Below are positions 29,098 through 39,300 of a stretch of DNA of 64,000 nt, in pieces. The notes below the pieces were generated by a model. It worked only from the letters and a program-made list of their open reading frames with translations. It searched no databases and was not told the origin of the DNA. The translations under genes were made by a program, and so were the position numbers. Every line of letters starts with the position of its first letter. Positions within the stretch are counted from its first letter, which is position 1. This stretch comes from Pseudomaricurvus alcaniphilus (GTDB lineage: Bacteria; Pseudomonadota; Gammaproteobacteria; Pseudomonadales; Cellvibrionaceae), in the NCBI RefSeq assembly GCF_011440395.1, contig NZ_JAAOIX010000001.1, positions 1,014,680 through 1,078,679 on the forward strand, read 5' to 3'.

Positions 29098-29158
29098 GGG
29101 CTACTCTCTTATAGTATGTTTTAAGGAAAACCAGTTTGAGTCTTTTGTATGTTGGCGA

Positions 29159-30511
29159 TTAGTTTAGGTTTCTAAGAACATTAATGTCAGGTCGTTTATT
29201 GACTATTCCAAGCTCTCTGGCAAGCGCATTGATACGGTCTTTACGGGTCAATACTTTGACCAGCAAACCTCCTTGTGGCGCGGGCATAACAATAATCAAA
29301 TTCATAATTTTAAAAATACTTGAAGCGACAAAGTCGTACCAAACCGCTGTATTGCCTTGAATCGTAAAATTGTAGATTGGAAAGGCCCAAATATTGTAGG
29401 GGTAGGCGTTGCCGCCCATAGTAGCAAACATGACTTCTGAAATTGCCGTAATGCGTCCCTCTTTACTGAGCTTCCCTTCTCTGACCTGACGCTGGTAGTA
29501 CGCCAAATCCTGTTGCAGACCTTCTGTAGTAATAGTGCTTTTAGAGCTCCTGATTTGCTGAGCAATACTGCCGATAGTAGCTTGACGCAAATCCTGCTTT
29601 TTGAACAATTTGGGTATGGTAGCGAGCGCATTGCCGATATAAGTGGTAGGAATGGGCAGTGCCGATAAAAGCCTCAGGTTATAAATGCTGCCAACCTGAA
29701 TGTCATCGCCAGAATCGATCTCATTTGCTAACAGCTTAAACAACATGGCTCCCATCAGGTCGAAACGTGATAGCTGCTGCTCCTCGGAGTAGGTTTTTAA
29801 TGCGGCAATGCACTCTTCATCAAAATACCACATAGCCGCGGCATTCTTTTTCGGGCCAATGATTAGTTGCCAGATCAGTTTTAATTTTGCCGCCAGGTTC
29901 ATTTTCTTTAACTTCATACTGGTAGATGGCTGACTACCATCTCCCGAGGCCTGTTCAAAAATTAAATCACGATTCATGGCCGGCAATTCTGTCACCGATT
30001 CACCATTCATCAACCTGGCCCAGTCCTCCACAAAATTCCAGAAGGTGCCGCCATCTACCAGTAGATGTGTCGTGCTCAAGCCCAGAATGCAGCCATTGCT
30101 GAAGTTGGTCACCTGAATTTTAAACATAGGCTCTTCACCTTTTAAAATTGCAGGCAGATCAAATTCCGGAGCGTAGAGACTGGTGTCATGTTCGGGGGCA
30201 TGCAGGCCAATTTCCGGCATGCAGGCTGAGCTTTCCACGTCAATAAATACAATACCTTGATTGTCAGCAAACACTGCCAGTCCGTCAGGTATTCTTTTTA
30301 TTCGCCCTTGCATGGTGGGGTAGTATGCGAGAGTTTCACGTAACCCCGCTTTAAGCAGCTCAATATTCAAAGGCTTGTCATAATAGAGTACGCGCCTTAC
30401 GGGGGTGTTACCAAGAATATAATCGAAGCCGGTTAATCTGGTCTCCATAGTGGGGGCATTGCCCTTGAGGACAGATCCTTCAGTACGGACTACGCCATCA
30501 ATACCAGCCAT
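29159..30511 (-). CDS. BAHD/condensation-like acyltransferase (Transferase family)
   Basis: A 450-residue CoA-dependent-acyltransferase-fold protein. The N-terminal half has the catalytic motif STTHLLVDGGTFWNFVEDW (HxxxDG), and its arrangement looks like plant and fungal BAHD transferases more than WS/DGATs. The structural DFGWG motif expected after PIYNF is replaced by TIQGN. The start at 30511 has GGAG nine bases before it; a start at 30598 would overlap the bicupin gene. It is 61 bases from the acyl-CoA ligase, an obvious donor supplier. It may acylate a hydroxylated terpenoid or steroid, which is inference. Confidence 0.7.
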   Translation of the reverse strand: MAGIDGVVRTEGSVLKGNAPTMETRLTGFDYILGNTPVRRVLYYDKPLNIELLKAGLRETLAYYPTMQGRIKRIPDGLAVFADNQGIVFIDVESSACMPEIGLHAPEHDTSLYAPEFDLPAILKGEEPMFKIQVTNFSNGCILGLSTTHLLVDGGTFWNFVEDWARLMNGESVTELPAMNRDLIFEQASGDGSQPSTSMKLKKMNLAAKLKLIWQLIIGPKKNAAAMWYFDEECIAALKTYSEEQQLSRFDLMGAMLFKLLANEIDSGDDIQVGSIYNLRLLSALPIPTTYIGNALATIPKLFKKQDLRQATIGSIAQQIRSSKSTITTEGLQQDLAYYQRQVREGKLSKEGRITAISEVMFATMGGNAYPYNIWAFPIYNFTIQGNTAVWYDFVASSIFKIMNLIIVMPAPQGGLLVKVLTRKDRINALARELGIVNKRPDINVLRNLN

Positions 30512-30567
30512 GCTTTTCTTCTCCGATTTATAGTTTCTATGGTGGTTCAATAGATTTGAAGGATTAT

Positions 30568-31419
30568 CTAGCCTACGGATTGGTAGTTCGATGGCCATAG
30601 ATACTCAGCGGGGATTCGGGCAATCAGCATTTTGGTACCACCGCGTAAATAATCAGTATGCCCTTTGCCAGTTAAGTCCTCGGCAAGACAAATATCGCCA
30701 GGACCAAAAATACGATTTACGCCACCATCACTGTCGGCGTGTAGTTCCAACTCGCCGCTGAGAACAATCACCAGGTTATTATCATCTTCAGGGTGCCAAT
30801 CCAGGAACAGCGGATCACCCATGCTGACAAAATAGAACCCTTCGGTGGGAATCCACGGAGTTGGTTGGCCTGATCCATGATCAAACAATTCAGTAAAGGT
30901 GGAAAAGTACGACTGGCCGTCAACGCCGCTATACATTCGCAGCAACGACGGTTCACGTGTAGCCGAAGGCGCTGGCCATGTCATCGGTGGGTAGGGCATC
31001 ACTTCTGCCGGTGCCCAATCACCGACCAAAAGTTCAATCACGCGGCAGTCGCCAAGATAACGCAGACTATGTCCATCGCCCTGTTGATCATCTGACAACA
31101 CCATGTCACCGGGTAGTAGTGTTTCCCTGGTGCCATCAACGGCGGTAACTTCAACGGAACCAGAAATAACAATTTTAAGGTGCCGGTCTGTACTGAGAAC
31201 CCCATGTTCAACCCGTTCGCCAATGGAACGAATCGTTCTTACGCCTTCGGCAGGTTCAGTGGGAAATCGCTGGTCTCGGTTTTTACCCGCCGCCCAATCA
31301 CGTAACATTTGCGGTTCATTAAATTCAGCCGTATGCACAAACGGAATCGGCAATGCTGAGAATGCCGGATGCGTGTCGGTGCTGCTGCGCAGCCAAAGTA
31401 CTTTATTACTTCTACTCAT
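30568..31419 (-). CDS. Bicupin protein
   Basis: A 283-residue protein with two cupin beta-barrels. The first contains GVLSTDRHLKIVISGSVEV and LLPGDMVLSDDQQGDGHSLR. The second contains DWHPEDDNNLVIVLSGELEL, IFGPGDICLAEDLTGKGHTD. Some but not all of the usual metal-binding His and Glu residues are present, mainly in the second barrel. The start at 31419 has AGAGGA upstream; a longer start is possible but lacks a site. Bicupins may be dioxygenases, isomerases or sensors. It lies 57 bases ahead of the BAHD-like gene and is probably in the same operon. Confidence 0.75.
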   Translation of the reverse strand: MSRSNKVLWLRSSTDTHPAFSALPIPFVHTAEFNEPQMLRDWAAGKNRDQRFPTEPAEGVRTIRSIGERVEHGVLSTDRHLKIVISGSVEVTAVDGTRETLLPGDMVLSDDQQGDGHSLRYLGDCRVIELLVGDWAPAEVMPYPPMTWPAPSATREPSLLRMYSGVDGQSYFSTFTELFDHGSGQPTPWIPTEGFYFVSMGDPLFLDWHPEDDNNLVIVLSGELELHADSDGGVNRIFGPGDICLAEDLTGKGHTDYLRGGTKMLIARIPAEYLWPSNYQSVG

Positions 31420-31662
31420 TATTTTTAATCCTCTTTGGCAATAGTCCACTAATGTTATTTCTAGTCAATCTTCACTAATATTGCGCAGGATGACACGGCG
31501 CCACTGGCAACAATCTACGCTTAATTCATCTCTAAATTAACCGACAAATGCCAACCTGCATAAAATAGCAGTGGTGCACTGGTTCAATAATCGGCCGTGT
31601 CTAGCAACTCCTGTAGTAATGTTTCCATCCACCATTCGTCTGCGTCAGGACAGCAAGCTTCG

Positions 31663-34008
31663 TTATTCTGGTAGGGCGTAGGCGATAATGTAATCACCTC
31701 GATCACTTGACTCGCGCGCGCCACCTGCCGACACCACCACAAACTGTCGATTATTTTGACCGCTGGTATAGGTCATTGGGGTGCCCTGTGAACCAACCGG
31801 CAAGCGACCCTTCCATAGTGTTTCACCAGTACGAAGGTCCATGGCTCGTAAAAAGTAATCCGTCGTGCCCGCAAAGAACACCAAGTCGCCTGCCGTTGTC
31901 ATAGGACCACTTAAACTGGGCATGCCGACTGGAATTTCAAATGGAATTTTAATACCAGCCAACGCAGTATCTTTTAAACTGCCTAAAGGATGCTGCCAGA
32001 CAATCTTTTGCGTTTTTAGGTCTATTGCAGTAATGGCGCCGTATGGCGGTGCCTTACAGGGAATTCCCAGGGGCGAAAAAAAACGTTTCGCCTGTAAGCC
32101 GTAAGGTGTGCCGGATTGAGGATAGACAGCATCACCTTCGCCAAACTCTTCCGGCATACGTTGGCTTATTTCATTTTGCGTTAGCAATTCTCTTGTCATT
32201 GGCATTCTTATGTCATTGACAATTAGGTAGTCATTACCGCCGTTAATGGCAACACTACCCCAGTTCATGCCACCATAATTACTGGGATAACCCAAACCAG
32301 GCTCGGTGGTGATAGGCGTAAACATGCCTGCATAATTTAATTTTTTAAACGCTATCCGGCACAGTAACTGATCAAATAATGTTGCCCCCCACATATCCGT
32401 TTCACTGAGCACTTCATTGCCCAACGCAGGCATGCCAGTCGAGAAGGGCTGCGTGGGCGATAACCACTCTCCGACTTCTACGCCCTGTGGCACCGGCTTT
32501 TCTTCTACTTTGGTAAGTGGTTTTCCGGTGCGGCGATCCAGCACGAATATTTGGCCAACTTTGGTCGCCTGAACAACCGCAGGCAGAATTCCGCCCTTAC
32601 CATCGGGAATATCGTACAAACCGGGTTGCGAAGCTAAATCGAAATCCCATAAATCGTGATGTACGGTTTGAAACTTCCACCGCTCACGCCCGGTACTAAT
32701 ATCCAGAGCAACCAGCGCATCGGTATAGGCTTCCATTTCCGGGCTACGATCTCCGCCCCAATAATCGGGTGTCGCATTACCGAGCGGTACATAAACCAAA
32801 CCCAGTTCTGCATCAAAGCTCAGGGTTGTCCAGGCGTTGGGGGTACCCTCAGTATAGGTTTCACCTTCGGGGGGCAGCTTGGTAATTGAGGGATTGCCCA
32901 AATCCCAAGCCCATATCAACTCACCTGTTAATACGTCAAAGCCACGAATAACGCCGGAAGGCTCATTGATGCTTTGGTTATCCACTATCATGCCGCCAAC
33001 CACAATAATGTTATTGGCAATCAATGGTGCAGACGTCTGCGTATACAGATCTTCCATTTGACGGCCAATATTTTCTCGCAGATTGACTGCGCCCTGGTCA
33101 CCAAAATCCGTACAAACTTTGCCTGTCAATGCGTTTATCGCCCAGAGCTTTGCATCCCCCGTAGCCATAATAATGCGCTCTGGACATAGTGAAGCATTAT
33201 CGTTCGACTGATGATAAGAGACTCCTCGGCATCGCTGCCATGGCAGCTCTGAAACCATTTTCGAATCATACACCCACAATGGCTGTCCCGTTTCGGCGTG
33301 CAGTGCGTGTACAACATTGTCACCCGTGCATATAAATAAGCTCTCGCCTACCTGTATTGGCGTGTTTTGATTTTCGATACCGCCTGGTGGTCCTGTAACT
33401 TCACCTGTTCGATAGGTCCATGCGACTTCCAATTCGTGAACATTGCTGCGGTTAATTTGGTCTAGCTGTACATAACGGGTGCCTGCATTAGTATGACCGT
33501 AGGCGCGCCAATCACTCTTTGCATTAGCAATCATGGGGTTAGCTTCAAACGCCTCTGCGGAGTTACTCAGGCGGGGCTTTATAACCCCCTGTGGTTGAAA
33601 CATAACAACCAACATCGCTACTAAAGCCAGCAACAAACCACCGCTAGCGACTCGCGCAAGACGCAAGTAACTCTGGCTGGATGCAGGCTGAATATTCGGC
33701 ATCAGCAACAACAGTAGCAGCATTAAAACGGCTGGCAAGGTCAACCTTGGCAGCAAAGGCCAAAATTGCAAACCCACTTCTAATAAAGCCCAAATAACGG
33801 TGCCACAAAAATAGGCACTATATACAGCTACGGTATAGCGACTATGAAAATAGAGTAGTACGCCAACAATGGTGAAAAATAGCCCTGCCACAAGATAATA
33901 GGCAGTACCATTCAGAATCAATAATTGACTACCACCAACCAGTAAATAAATGCCGGAAATAGCAAACAGAACACTGCCTGTTAAGGTCATATAGCCGGGA
34001 AACTTCAT
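31663..34008 (-). CDS. Membrane-bound PQQ-dependent dehydrogenase (glucose/quinate dehydrogenase family), copy 2
   Basis: A 781-residue protein with four to five N-terminal membrane helices, then the periplasmic PQQ propeller. Family markers are NQSINEPSGVIRGFD, WGGDRSPEMEAY, HHDLWDFDLASQP, TKVGQIFVLDRRTG and NWGSVAI, with the catalytic Asp and PQQ-binding Lys in place. It matches copies 1 and 3 along the whole length but is clearly diverged. Substrate probably differs among the three. The ribosome site is weak (ATAGTAT before ATG). It is transcribed towards the bicupin/acyltransferase genes, 243 bases away, so coupling is possible. Confidence 0.93.
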   Translation of the reverse strand: MKFPGYMTLTGSVLFAISGIYLLVGGSQLLILNGTAYYLVAGLFFTIVGVLLYFHSRYTVAVYSAYFCGTVIWALLEVGLQFWPLLPRLTLPAVLMLLLLLLMPNIQPASSQSYLRLARVASGGLLLALVAMLVVMFQPQGVIKPRLSNSAEAFEANPMIANAKSDWRAYGHTNAGTRYVQLDQINRSNVHELEVAWTYRTGEVTGPPGGIENQNTPIQVGESLFICTGDNVVHALHAETGQPLWVYDSKMVSELPWQRCRGVSYHQSNDNASLCPERIIMATGDAKLWAINALTGKVCTDFGDQGAVNLRENIGRQMEDLYTQTSAPLIANNIIVVGGMIVDNQSINEPSGVIRGFDVLTGELIWAWDLGNPSITKLPPEGETYTEGTPNAWTTLSFDAELGLVYVPLGNATPDYWGGDRSPEMEAYTDALVALDISTGRERWKFQTVHHDLWDFDLASQPGLYDIPDGKGGILPAVVQATKVGQIFVLDRRTGKPLTKVEEKPVPQGVEVGEWLSPTQPFSTGMPALGNEVLSETDMWGATLFDQLLCRIAFKKLNYAGMFTPITTEPGLGYPSNYGGMNWGSVAINGGNDYLIVNDIRMPMTRELLTQNEISQRMPEEFGEGDAVYPQSGTPYGLQAKRFFSPLGIPCKAPPYGAITAIDLKTQKIVWQHPLGSLKDTALAGIKIPFEIPVGMPSLSGPMTTAGDLVFFAGTTDYFLRAMDLRTGETLWKGRLPVGSQGTPMTYTSGQNNRQFVVVSAGGARESSDRGDYIIAYALPE

Positions 34009-34319
34009 ATACTATGCCTCTGTTTCAATAGCACCAAAGCAATGCTATTACTGCCGACATATGTGGTTTTCTCGGCCTATTATTTTGCATTAATATACGC
34101 TTTCAACACTTTTATTCGATCTACCATTACCACAGAATTATCATCCTGATAATAATCGGCGGCACAGAGCCACCGACTTTTGTTTGAATCTTGATTTTGA
34201 TGTATTGATTTTGGATAGAATAATGTCAGGACCACACCAGCTCATCAGCATTCACTTTTGTTGATTATCGCCGCCCGATATTCAGCGAGCTCTTTCAATT
34301 GGCACAACAGCGCACAAAA
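34009..34319. other. Intergenic region, nothing recognised
   Basis: The 311 bases between PQQ dehydrogenase copy 2 and the MDR oxidoreductase contain no supported gene. They should hold the promoter for copy 2; I saw no clear signals. Confidence 0.4.
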
Positions 34320-35345
34320 CTAACTCAAATCAAGCGTGATTTTTCCAAAGTGCTTACCGGATTCCTGATAGCGGAAAGCATCAGCAATATTGGCCAAAGC
34401 AAAGGTTGAATCTATTACCGGGCGAATACCTGATGATTCCAACGCTCGCACCATATCCAATTGTTGACGGCGATTACCAACCGTCAACCCTTGCAAGCGA
34501 ATATTCTTTCTTAAAAGTAAACCCGTTGGTACGACACCTTCGCGCCCCGTCAAAACGCCAATCATGGCAATATGCCCACCAATACGGCAGGCCATGAGAG
34601 ATTGGGGTAGCGTGGTGGGGCCGCCTACTTCGATAACGTGATCCACACCTACGCCTGCAGTGATTTCCAGAACGACACTAGACCATTCAGGCCGGGTTCG
34701 ATAATTTATCAAATGATCTGCACCAAGCGCCTTTAGCGTTTCAAGCTTCTCATCGGATGAAGATGTAGCGATGACCGTAGCACCTGCGGCCTTGGCAAAT
34801 TGTAAGGCAAAGATAGAAACACCACCCGAGCCCTGCACCAATACAGTATCACCCATTTTCAACGAGCCATTTACCATCAATGCTCTCCATGCAGTTAAGG
34901 CCGCACAGGGTAATGTTGCCGCTTCCTGATGGCTGTAACCTATTGGGGCACGGGTTAACGCTGTGGCAGGTACGGTTACATACTCCGCAGCAAAGCCGTC
35001 CATACTATCACCCGGGACAGCCTCTAAGCGTGATGCAGTCGGTCCACCATCATCCCAGGTGGAACAAAACAAACTTATAACTTTATTACCAATAGAAAAC
35101 GCACAATCGGAGTCCAGGTCGGTAACTCCTTCACCTATCTCGATTACCTCACCGGCGCCATCAGACATTGGAACAATTCCAGCCGCCGTGGGTAAATGAC
35201 CAGTCACCACAGCGTAATCGTGAAAATTCAATGAACTGGCATAATTGCGGATCAACACTTCGCCAAGGCCAGGCTTACGTATTTCACGCTGTACCAAGGC
35301 CAGCTTATCCAAACCTCCACCGGCACCTAATTCAATAACATTCAT
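34320..35345 (-). CDS. MDR family NAD(P)-dependent alcohol dehydrogenase/quinone oxidoreductase
   Basis: A 341-residue medium-chain dehydrogenase. The GroES-like domain has NYASSLNFHDYAVV. The Rossmann nucleotide site is VLVQGSGGVSIFALQFAK, followed by ATSSSDEKLETLKALGADHLINY. The usual structural-zinc Cys cluster is absent, so it belongs with zinc-free or reduced-zinc quinone-oxidoreductase-like members. It would interconvert an alcohol/ketone or reduce an enone. GGAGATAGGTA precedes the ATG. It stands apart from its neighbours by long gaps on both sides. Confidence 0.87.
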   Translation of the reverse strand: MNVIELGAGGGLDKLALVQREIRKPGLGEVLIRNYASSLNFHDYAVVTGHLPTAAGIVPMSDGAGEVIEIGEGVTDLDSDCAFSIGNKVISLFCSTWDDGGPTASRLEAVPGDSMDGFAAEYVTVPATALTRAPIGYSHQEAATLPCAALTAWRALMVNGSLKMGDTVLVQGSGGVSIFALQFAKAAGATVIATSSSDEKLETLKALGADHLINYRTRPEWSSVVLEITAGVGVDHVIEVGGPTTLPQSLMACRIGGHIAMIGVLTGREGVVPTGLLLRKNIRLQGLTVGNRRQQLDMVRALESSGIRPVIDSTFALANIADAFRYQESGKHFGKITLDLS

Positions 35346-36174
35346 TACCTATCTCCAATATAAATTATTTTCATCAAGAATCAGGCTGCCGGCCGACGGT
35401 TATTATTCTAGTGATGGAATATCACAGAGGCAGCATTCCTGACCACCAACTAACACAATCATCGATTAGCATTACAAGACTCGTAATTCGTCGCAATTAT
35501 TATCTGCCACGATTTAACGCCGCCTTAAAGTCGTCATGGCGACACCAACGTCGTTACTCAATTACACGCTATTGACCCAAGATAGTGACTGACTAAAATT
35601 ATTAGCCAATTCCTGGTTCAACATTTGGTATGTGTAACGTAAAGTCCACCTCGTTGCTTTTGATGGAATGGCCGCCCAAAGATTGCACGATTATTGAGCC
35701 AAACCTTACTTGATTGCTACTTAATATCTCTTATAGAACATATCAATGCTGCCGATAGGTTCTAACAATAAAGGCTTCGCGTTATTGAAAGCTGCTACCT
35801 TTTTGTAGGTAGCTCCACGCCTTATCCATTCGCAACCTACTTTCAAATTGGTTTGCTAATAGATAAGCCTGGTGGCTATCTTCAAAAGATTGGTCCTGAA
35901 GGATTGATGCTACACAGGTCCTATAACCCGGCGCCGGCACTGCAATCTTGTTATTACTTTAATTATTACCTATGCCTTTGAAACGCCAGCATGAAACCGG
36001 CGGAGATGCAACTGCGAAGCGCTTGAGAAAGAATAAAAGCGGCGATTATCCTATTCCAGGTAAGTGATAGATTGGTGAGGGGAAATACTACCTTTTACTC
36101 GGTCGATGCCCCGTTAAAACAGGCTACATCCAGCTAAGCGTTTACCATTGAAAACTTAGACTCTTGCACCTAAG
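35346..36174. other. Long intergenic region upstream of an MDR gene and after lpd
   Basis: About 830 bases without a gene I can support. A 7-bp perfect hairpin lies at 35794-35813 (GCTACCT and AGGTAGC around a T-rich loop). No T run follows on the strand needed to end the lpd operon. No tRNA or clear small RNA was seen. This is the longest non-coding stretch in the window. Confidence 0.45.
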
Positions 36175-37941
36175 CTAATGTCGTGTTGATGGTGGCAGAT
36201 CAGTGCACACTCCCTCAGCTACCTCAGCCGCAAAACTCAGTGTTTCAATCAAGGTGGGGTGAGGGTGTATTGTTTTACCTAGATCCACCGCATCTGCACC
36301 CATTTCGATAGCCAGTGCCACTTCACCGATCAGATCACCTGCATGAGCACCAACGATACCGCCCCCGATAATACGCTTAGTGTCGACATCAAACAGTAAT
36401 TTGGTGAAGCCCTGACTTTGGCCGTTGGCCAATGCCCTACCGCTGGCACTCCATGGAAATACACCAATTTCTACATCGCGCCCTGACTCTTTGGCCTGGC
36501 TTTCGTTTAGCCCCGCCCAGGCAACTTCCGGGTCTGTATAAGCTACGGCAGGAATCACGGTTGCATCATAAGCTTGCCGACTGAGGCTATCATCGCCCAG
36601 TAGCTCTCCAGCCACCACCTCTGCGGCTATATGCGCCTCGTGAACAGCCTTATGAGCCAACATCGGCTGGCCGACAATATCGCCAACGGCAAAAATGGTA
36701 GCTATATTGGTACGCATTTGGTCATCTACGGCAATAAAGCCGCGCTCGTCAATCGCAATACCTGCTGCTTCCAGCGCTAGCAAATCACTATTGGGTCGTC
36801 TGCCCGCAGATTCGAGCACCAGATCATAGATACAAGTGTCAGAGGGTGCATTATCGCCTTCAAATGTGACTCGAATACCCTCATCAACTACTTCTGCCTT
36901 GGTCACGCTGGTTTTGGTCATTAAGCGACTGAATCGATCTTTATTTGATTTCCTCCAAACTTTAACCAAATCTGTGTCAGCGCCAGGCATCATTTCGTCC
37001 AGCATTTCCACCACATCAACCTCAGTGCCCAAGGCTGAATAGACAGTGCCCATTTCCAGGCCGATAATACCGCCACCAATAATCAGCATACGCTCGGGAA
37101 TAGATTTCAACCCTAGTGCGCCGGTGGAATCAACAATCCGGTCATCCTCGGGTAGAAACGGCAATTTTACAGGACGAGAGCCAGTGGCAATAATAGCGCG
37201 CTTAAAGCTTACTAACCGAGCTTCACCGTTACCCTCTACCCGCACATGGTTGGCACCGTGAAACTGTGCAATACCTTGCAGCCGTTGAACCTTTCGCATT
37301 TTCGCCATAGCCGCAAGACCGCCGGTAAGATTGGCAACAACCGAATCTTTATGCCCTCGCAAGCGATCAGCATCTACCTTGGGCGCTCCGAACTCCACAC
37401 CCGAACTGCTGATATGCTGAGCCTCCCTCATCACTGCCGCTACATGCAGCAATGCCTTTGAGGGAATGCAACCGACATTCAAACAAACACCACCGAGGGT
37501 GCCGTAACGCTCTACCAACACCACCTTTAAGCCAAGATCAGCCGCGCGAAACGCGGCAGAATAACCACCAGGGCCGGCACCAACAACTACCAAATCACAT
37601 TCAATAGCTGCACCGGTTACCGATGAAGCGGGCGTAGCAACTTCAGATGTAACTGCGGCCTTAACGACGGGCTGTGTAGCGAGTGCTTCCGGTTTAACAA
37701 TATCGGCTTGCTCTAACACGGCAATTAAAGTGCCTTCACTCACTTTATCGCCGAGCTGAACCTTAAGTTCAACAATAGTTCCTGCCTCAGGTGCAGGGAT
37801 ATCCATGGTGGATTTGTCACTCTCTAAACAAAGTAAACTGGCTTGTGCCTCTACCTCATCACCTACCGCTACTGAAATTTCAATAATTTCGAGATTTTCA
37901 GCACCGCCCAAATCTGGCACGGTAATATTAACTGTCGCCAC
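36175..37941 (-). CDS. lpd: Dihydrolipoyl dehydrogenase (E3) with N-terminal lipoyl domain
   Basis: A 588-residue fusion. Residues ~1-80 are a lipoyl domain (lipoyl Lys in LESDKSTMDIPAP). A linker of about 30 residues follows, and then a full FAD/NAD disulfide oxidoreductase with GAGPGGYSAAFRAADLG, the redox-active Cys pair in GGVCLNVGCIPSKALLH, and the dimer-interface HPHPTLIET. It reoxidises dihydrolipoamide on E2 and reduces NAD+. The start is GTG, preceded by AGGAG seven bases before. It is the third gene of the PDH operon, 22 bases after aceF. Lipoyl-E3 fusions are known in Neisseria and some beta- and gammaproteobacteria. Confidence 0.96.
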   Translation of the reverse strand: MATVNITVPDLGGAENLEIIEISVAVGDEVEAQASLLCLESDKSTMDIPAPEAGTIVELKVQLGDKVSEGTLIAVLEQADIVKPEALATQPVVKAAVTSEVATPASSVTGAAIECDLVVVGAGPGGYSAAFRAADLGLKVVLVERYGTLGGVCLNVGCIPSKALLHVAAVMREAQHISSSGVEFGAPKVDADRLRGHKDSVVANLTGGLAAMAKMRKVQRLQGIAQFHGANHVRVEGNGEARLVSFKRAIIATGSRPVKLPFLPEDDRIVDSTGALGLKSIPERMLIIGGGIIGLEMGTVYSALGTEVDVVEMLDEMMPGADTDLVKVWRKSNKDRFSRLMTKTSVTKAEVVDEGIRVTFEGDNAPSDTCIYDLVLESAGRRPNSDLLALEAAGIAIDERGFIAVDDQMRTNIATIFAVGDIVGQPMLAHKAVHEAHIAAEVVAGELLGDDSLSRQAYDATVIPAVAYTDPEVAWAGLNESQAKESGRDVEIGVFPWSASGRALANGQSQGFTKLLFDVDTKRIIGGGIVGAHAGDLIGEVALAIEMGADAVDLGKTIHPHPTLIETLSFAAEVAEGVCTDLPPSTRH

Positions 37942-37963
37942 GATATTCTCCTAAAAGATACAC

Positions 37964-39298
37964 CTATAAAATGATCCGCCGAAAATCGGTCAACAGCGAT
38001 GCCAGATACGCATTGAAGCGACCTGCCACGGCCCCGTCGACCACGCGATGATCCCAACTCAGGCTCAGTGGTAAAATAAGCCTGGGTTCAGCCTTTTCAC
38101 CATTCCATATCATCTGGGTTCGCGACTTTCCAACGCCCATAATTGCCACCTCTGGCGCATTAATTATCGGTGTAAAATAAGTGCCACCAATGCCCCCCAA
38201 AGAAGATATTGAGAAGCAACCACCACTCATATCGGCAGCACTCAGCTTACCCTCTCGCGCTTTCTCAGCTAGCGCACTCATCTCTACAACGATGTCCAGT
38301 ACACCTTTTTTATCCACATCGCGAATTACCGGAACTACCAAGCCGTTGGGGGTATCAGCGGCAAAACCAATATTGTAGTAACCCTTAAGAATAATTTCCT
38401 GACCATCAAGGCTGGCGTTAAATTCAGGGAACTTCTTAAGTGCAGCCACGCTGGCCTTAACCAAAAAAGCAAGTAAGGTGACTTTGATTCCCGCTTTTTT
38501 GTTTTCTTCATTAAGTTGTTGGCGGAAGGCCTCCAAATCAGTTATATCCGCATCTTCATGGTTAGTCACATGAGGGATAGTTACCCAGTTGCGGTGTAAA
38601 TTGGCACCGCTGATTTTTTGAATACGGGACAGTTGCCGCCGCTGCACGGGACCGAACTTTGCAAAATCTACTTTTGGCCAGGGTAGAAGATCAGCAAACC
38701 CGCCACCGCTTGCTGGTGCAGCAGCATCCGCCATTGAAGACTGACCGCTCATAATATTTTTCACATAGGAATAAACATCCTGCCGAGAAATCCGTCCCTT
38801 GGCACCGGTACCGGAAATCGACCCTATAGGTACAAGTAACTCCCGGGCCAGTTTTCGAATAGAAGGCGAAGCGTAAGGCAGCGCGGCGCCCTCAGAAGTG
38901 GCGGCATTAGCTGTTATCGCCGGTGACGTCAGCGGGGCAGGTTTCGCAACTTCAGTTTGACGTGCTGTCGATTGCGGCGCACTGGCTCGCACCTCTGAAA
39001 CCCGCTCAGTTGGCCCTGGCACATCGATTGCGGCCGCTGTCACATCACCTGCAGCCGTAACAATTTCCAACAGCGCTATCAGATCTCCTTCACTGACTTT
39101 ACTACCTTCGCCAACTTTAAGCTCCTTCAATATTCCCGCTGAAGGCGCCGGAATCTCCATGGTAGCCTTATCGGTTTCCACAGAAATCAACTCATCATCA
39201 ATCTCAAGTTTATCTCCGATAGCCCTAAACACCTCAATCACTTCAACATTGGCTGCACCACCAATGTCAGGCATCCGTATTTCGATTATAGTTGCCAT
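37964..39298 (-). CDS. aceF: Pyruvate dehydrogenase E2, dihydrolipoyllysine acetyltransferase
   Basis: A 444-residue E2. It has a single lipoyl domain (Lys in VETDKATMEIPAP), a flexible Ala/Pro/Thr linker, a peripheral subunit-binding domain (PYASPSIRKLARELLVPIG) and the catalytic core ending in LSLSWDHRVVDGAVAGRF with the catalytic His. It transfers the acetyl group from lipoyl to CoA and forms the complex core. One lipoyl domain rather than the three of E. coli. The ATG at 39298 begins two bases after the aceE stop and has GGGAG before it, so translation is tightly coupled. The second lipoyl domain is carried by E3. Confidence 0.96.
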   Translation of the reverse strand: MATIIEIRMPDIGGAANVEVIEVFRAIGDKLEIDDELISVETDKATMEIPAPSAGILKELKVGEGSKVSEGDLIALLEIVTAAGDVTAAAIDVPGPTERVSEVRASAPQSTARQTEVAKPAPLTSPAITANAATSEGAALPYASPSIRKLARELLVPIGSISGTGAKGRISRQDVYSYVKNIMSGQSSMADAAAPASGGGFADLLPWPKVDFAKFGPVQRRQLSRIQKISGANLHRNWVTIPHVTNHEDADITDLEAFRQQLNEENKKAGIKVTLLAFLVKASVAALKKFPEFNASLDGQEIILKGYYNIGFAADTPNGLVVPVIRDVDKKGVLDIVVEMSALAEKAREGKLSAADMSGGCFSISSLGGIGGTYFTPIINAPEVAIMGVGKSRTQMIWNGEKAEPRLILPLSLSWDHRVVDGAVAGRFNAYLASLLTDFRRIIL

Positions 39299-39300
39299 AA

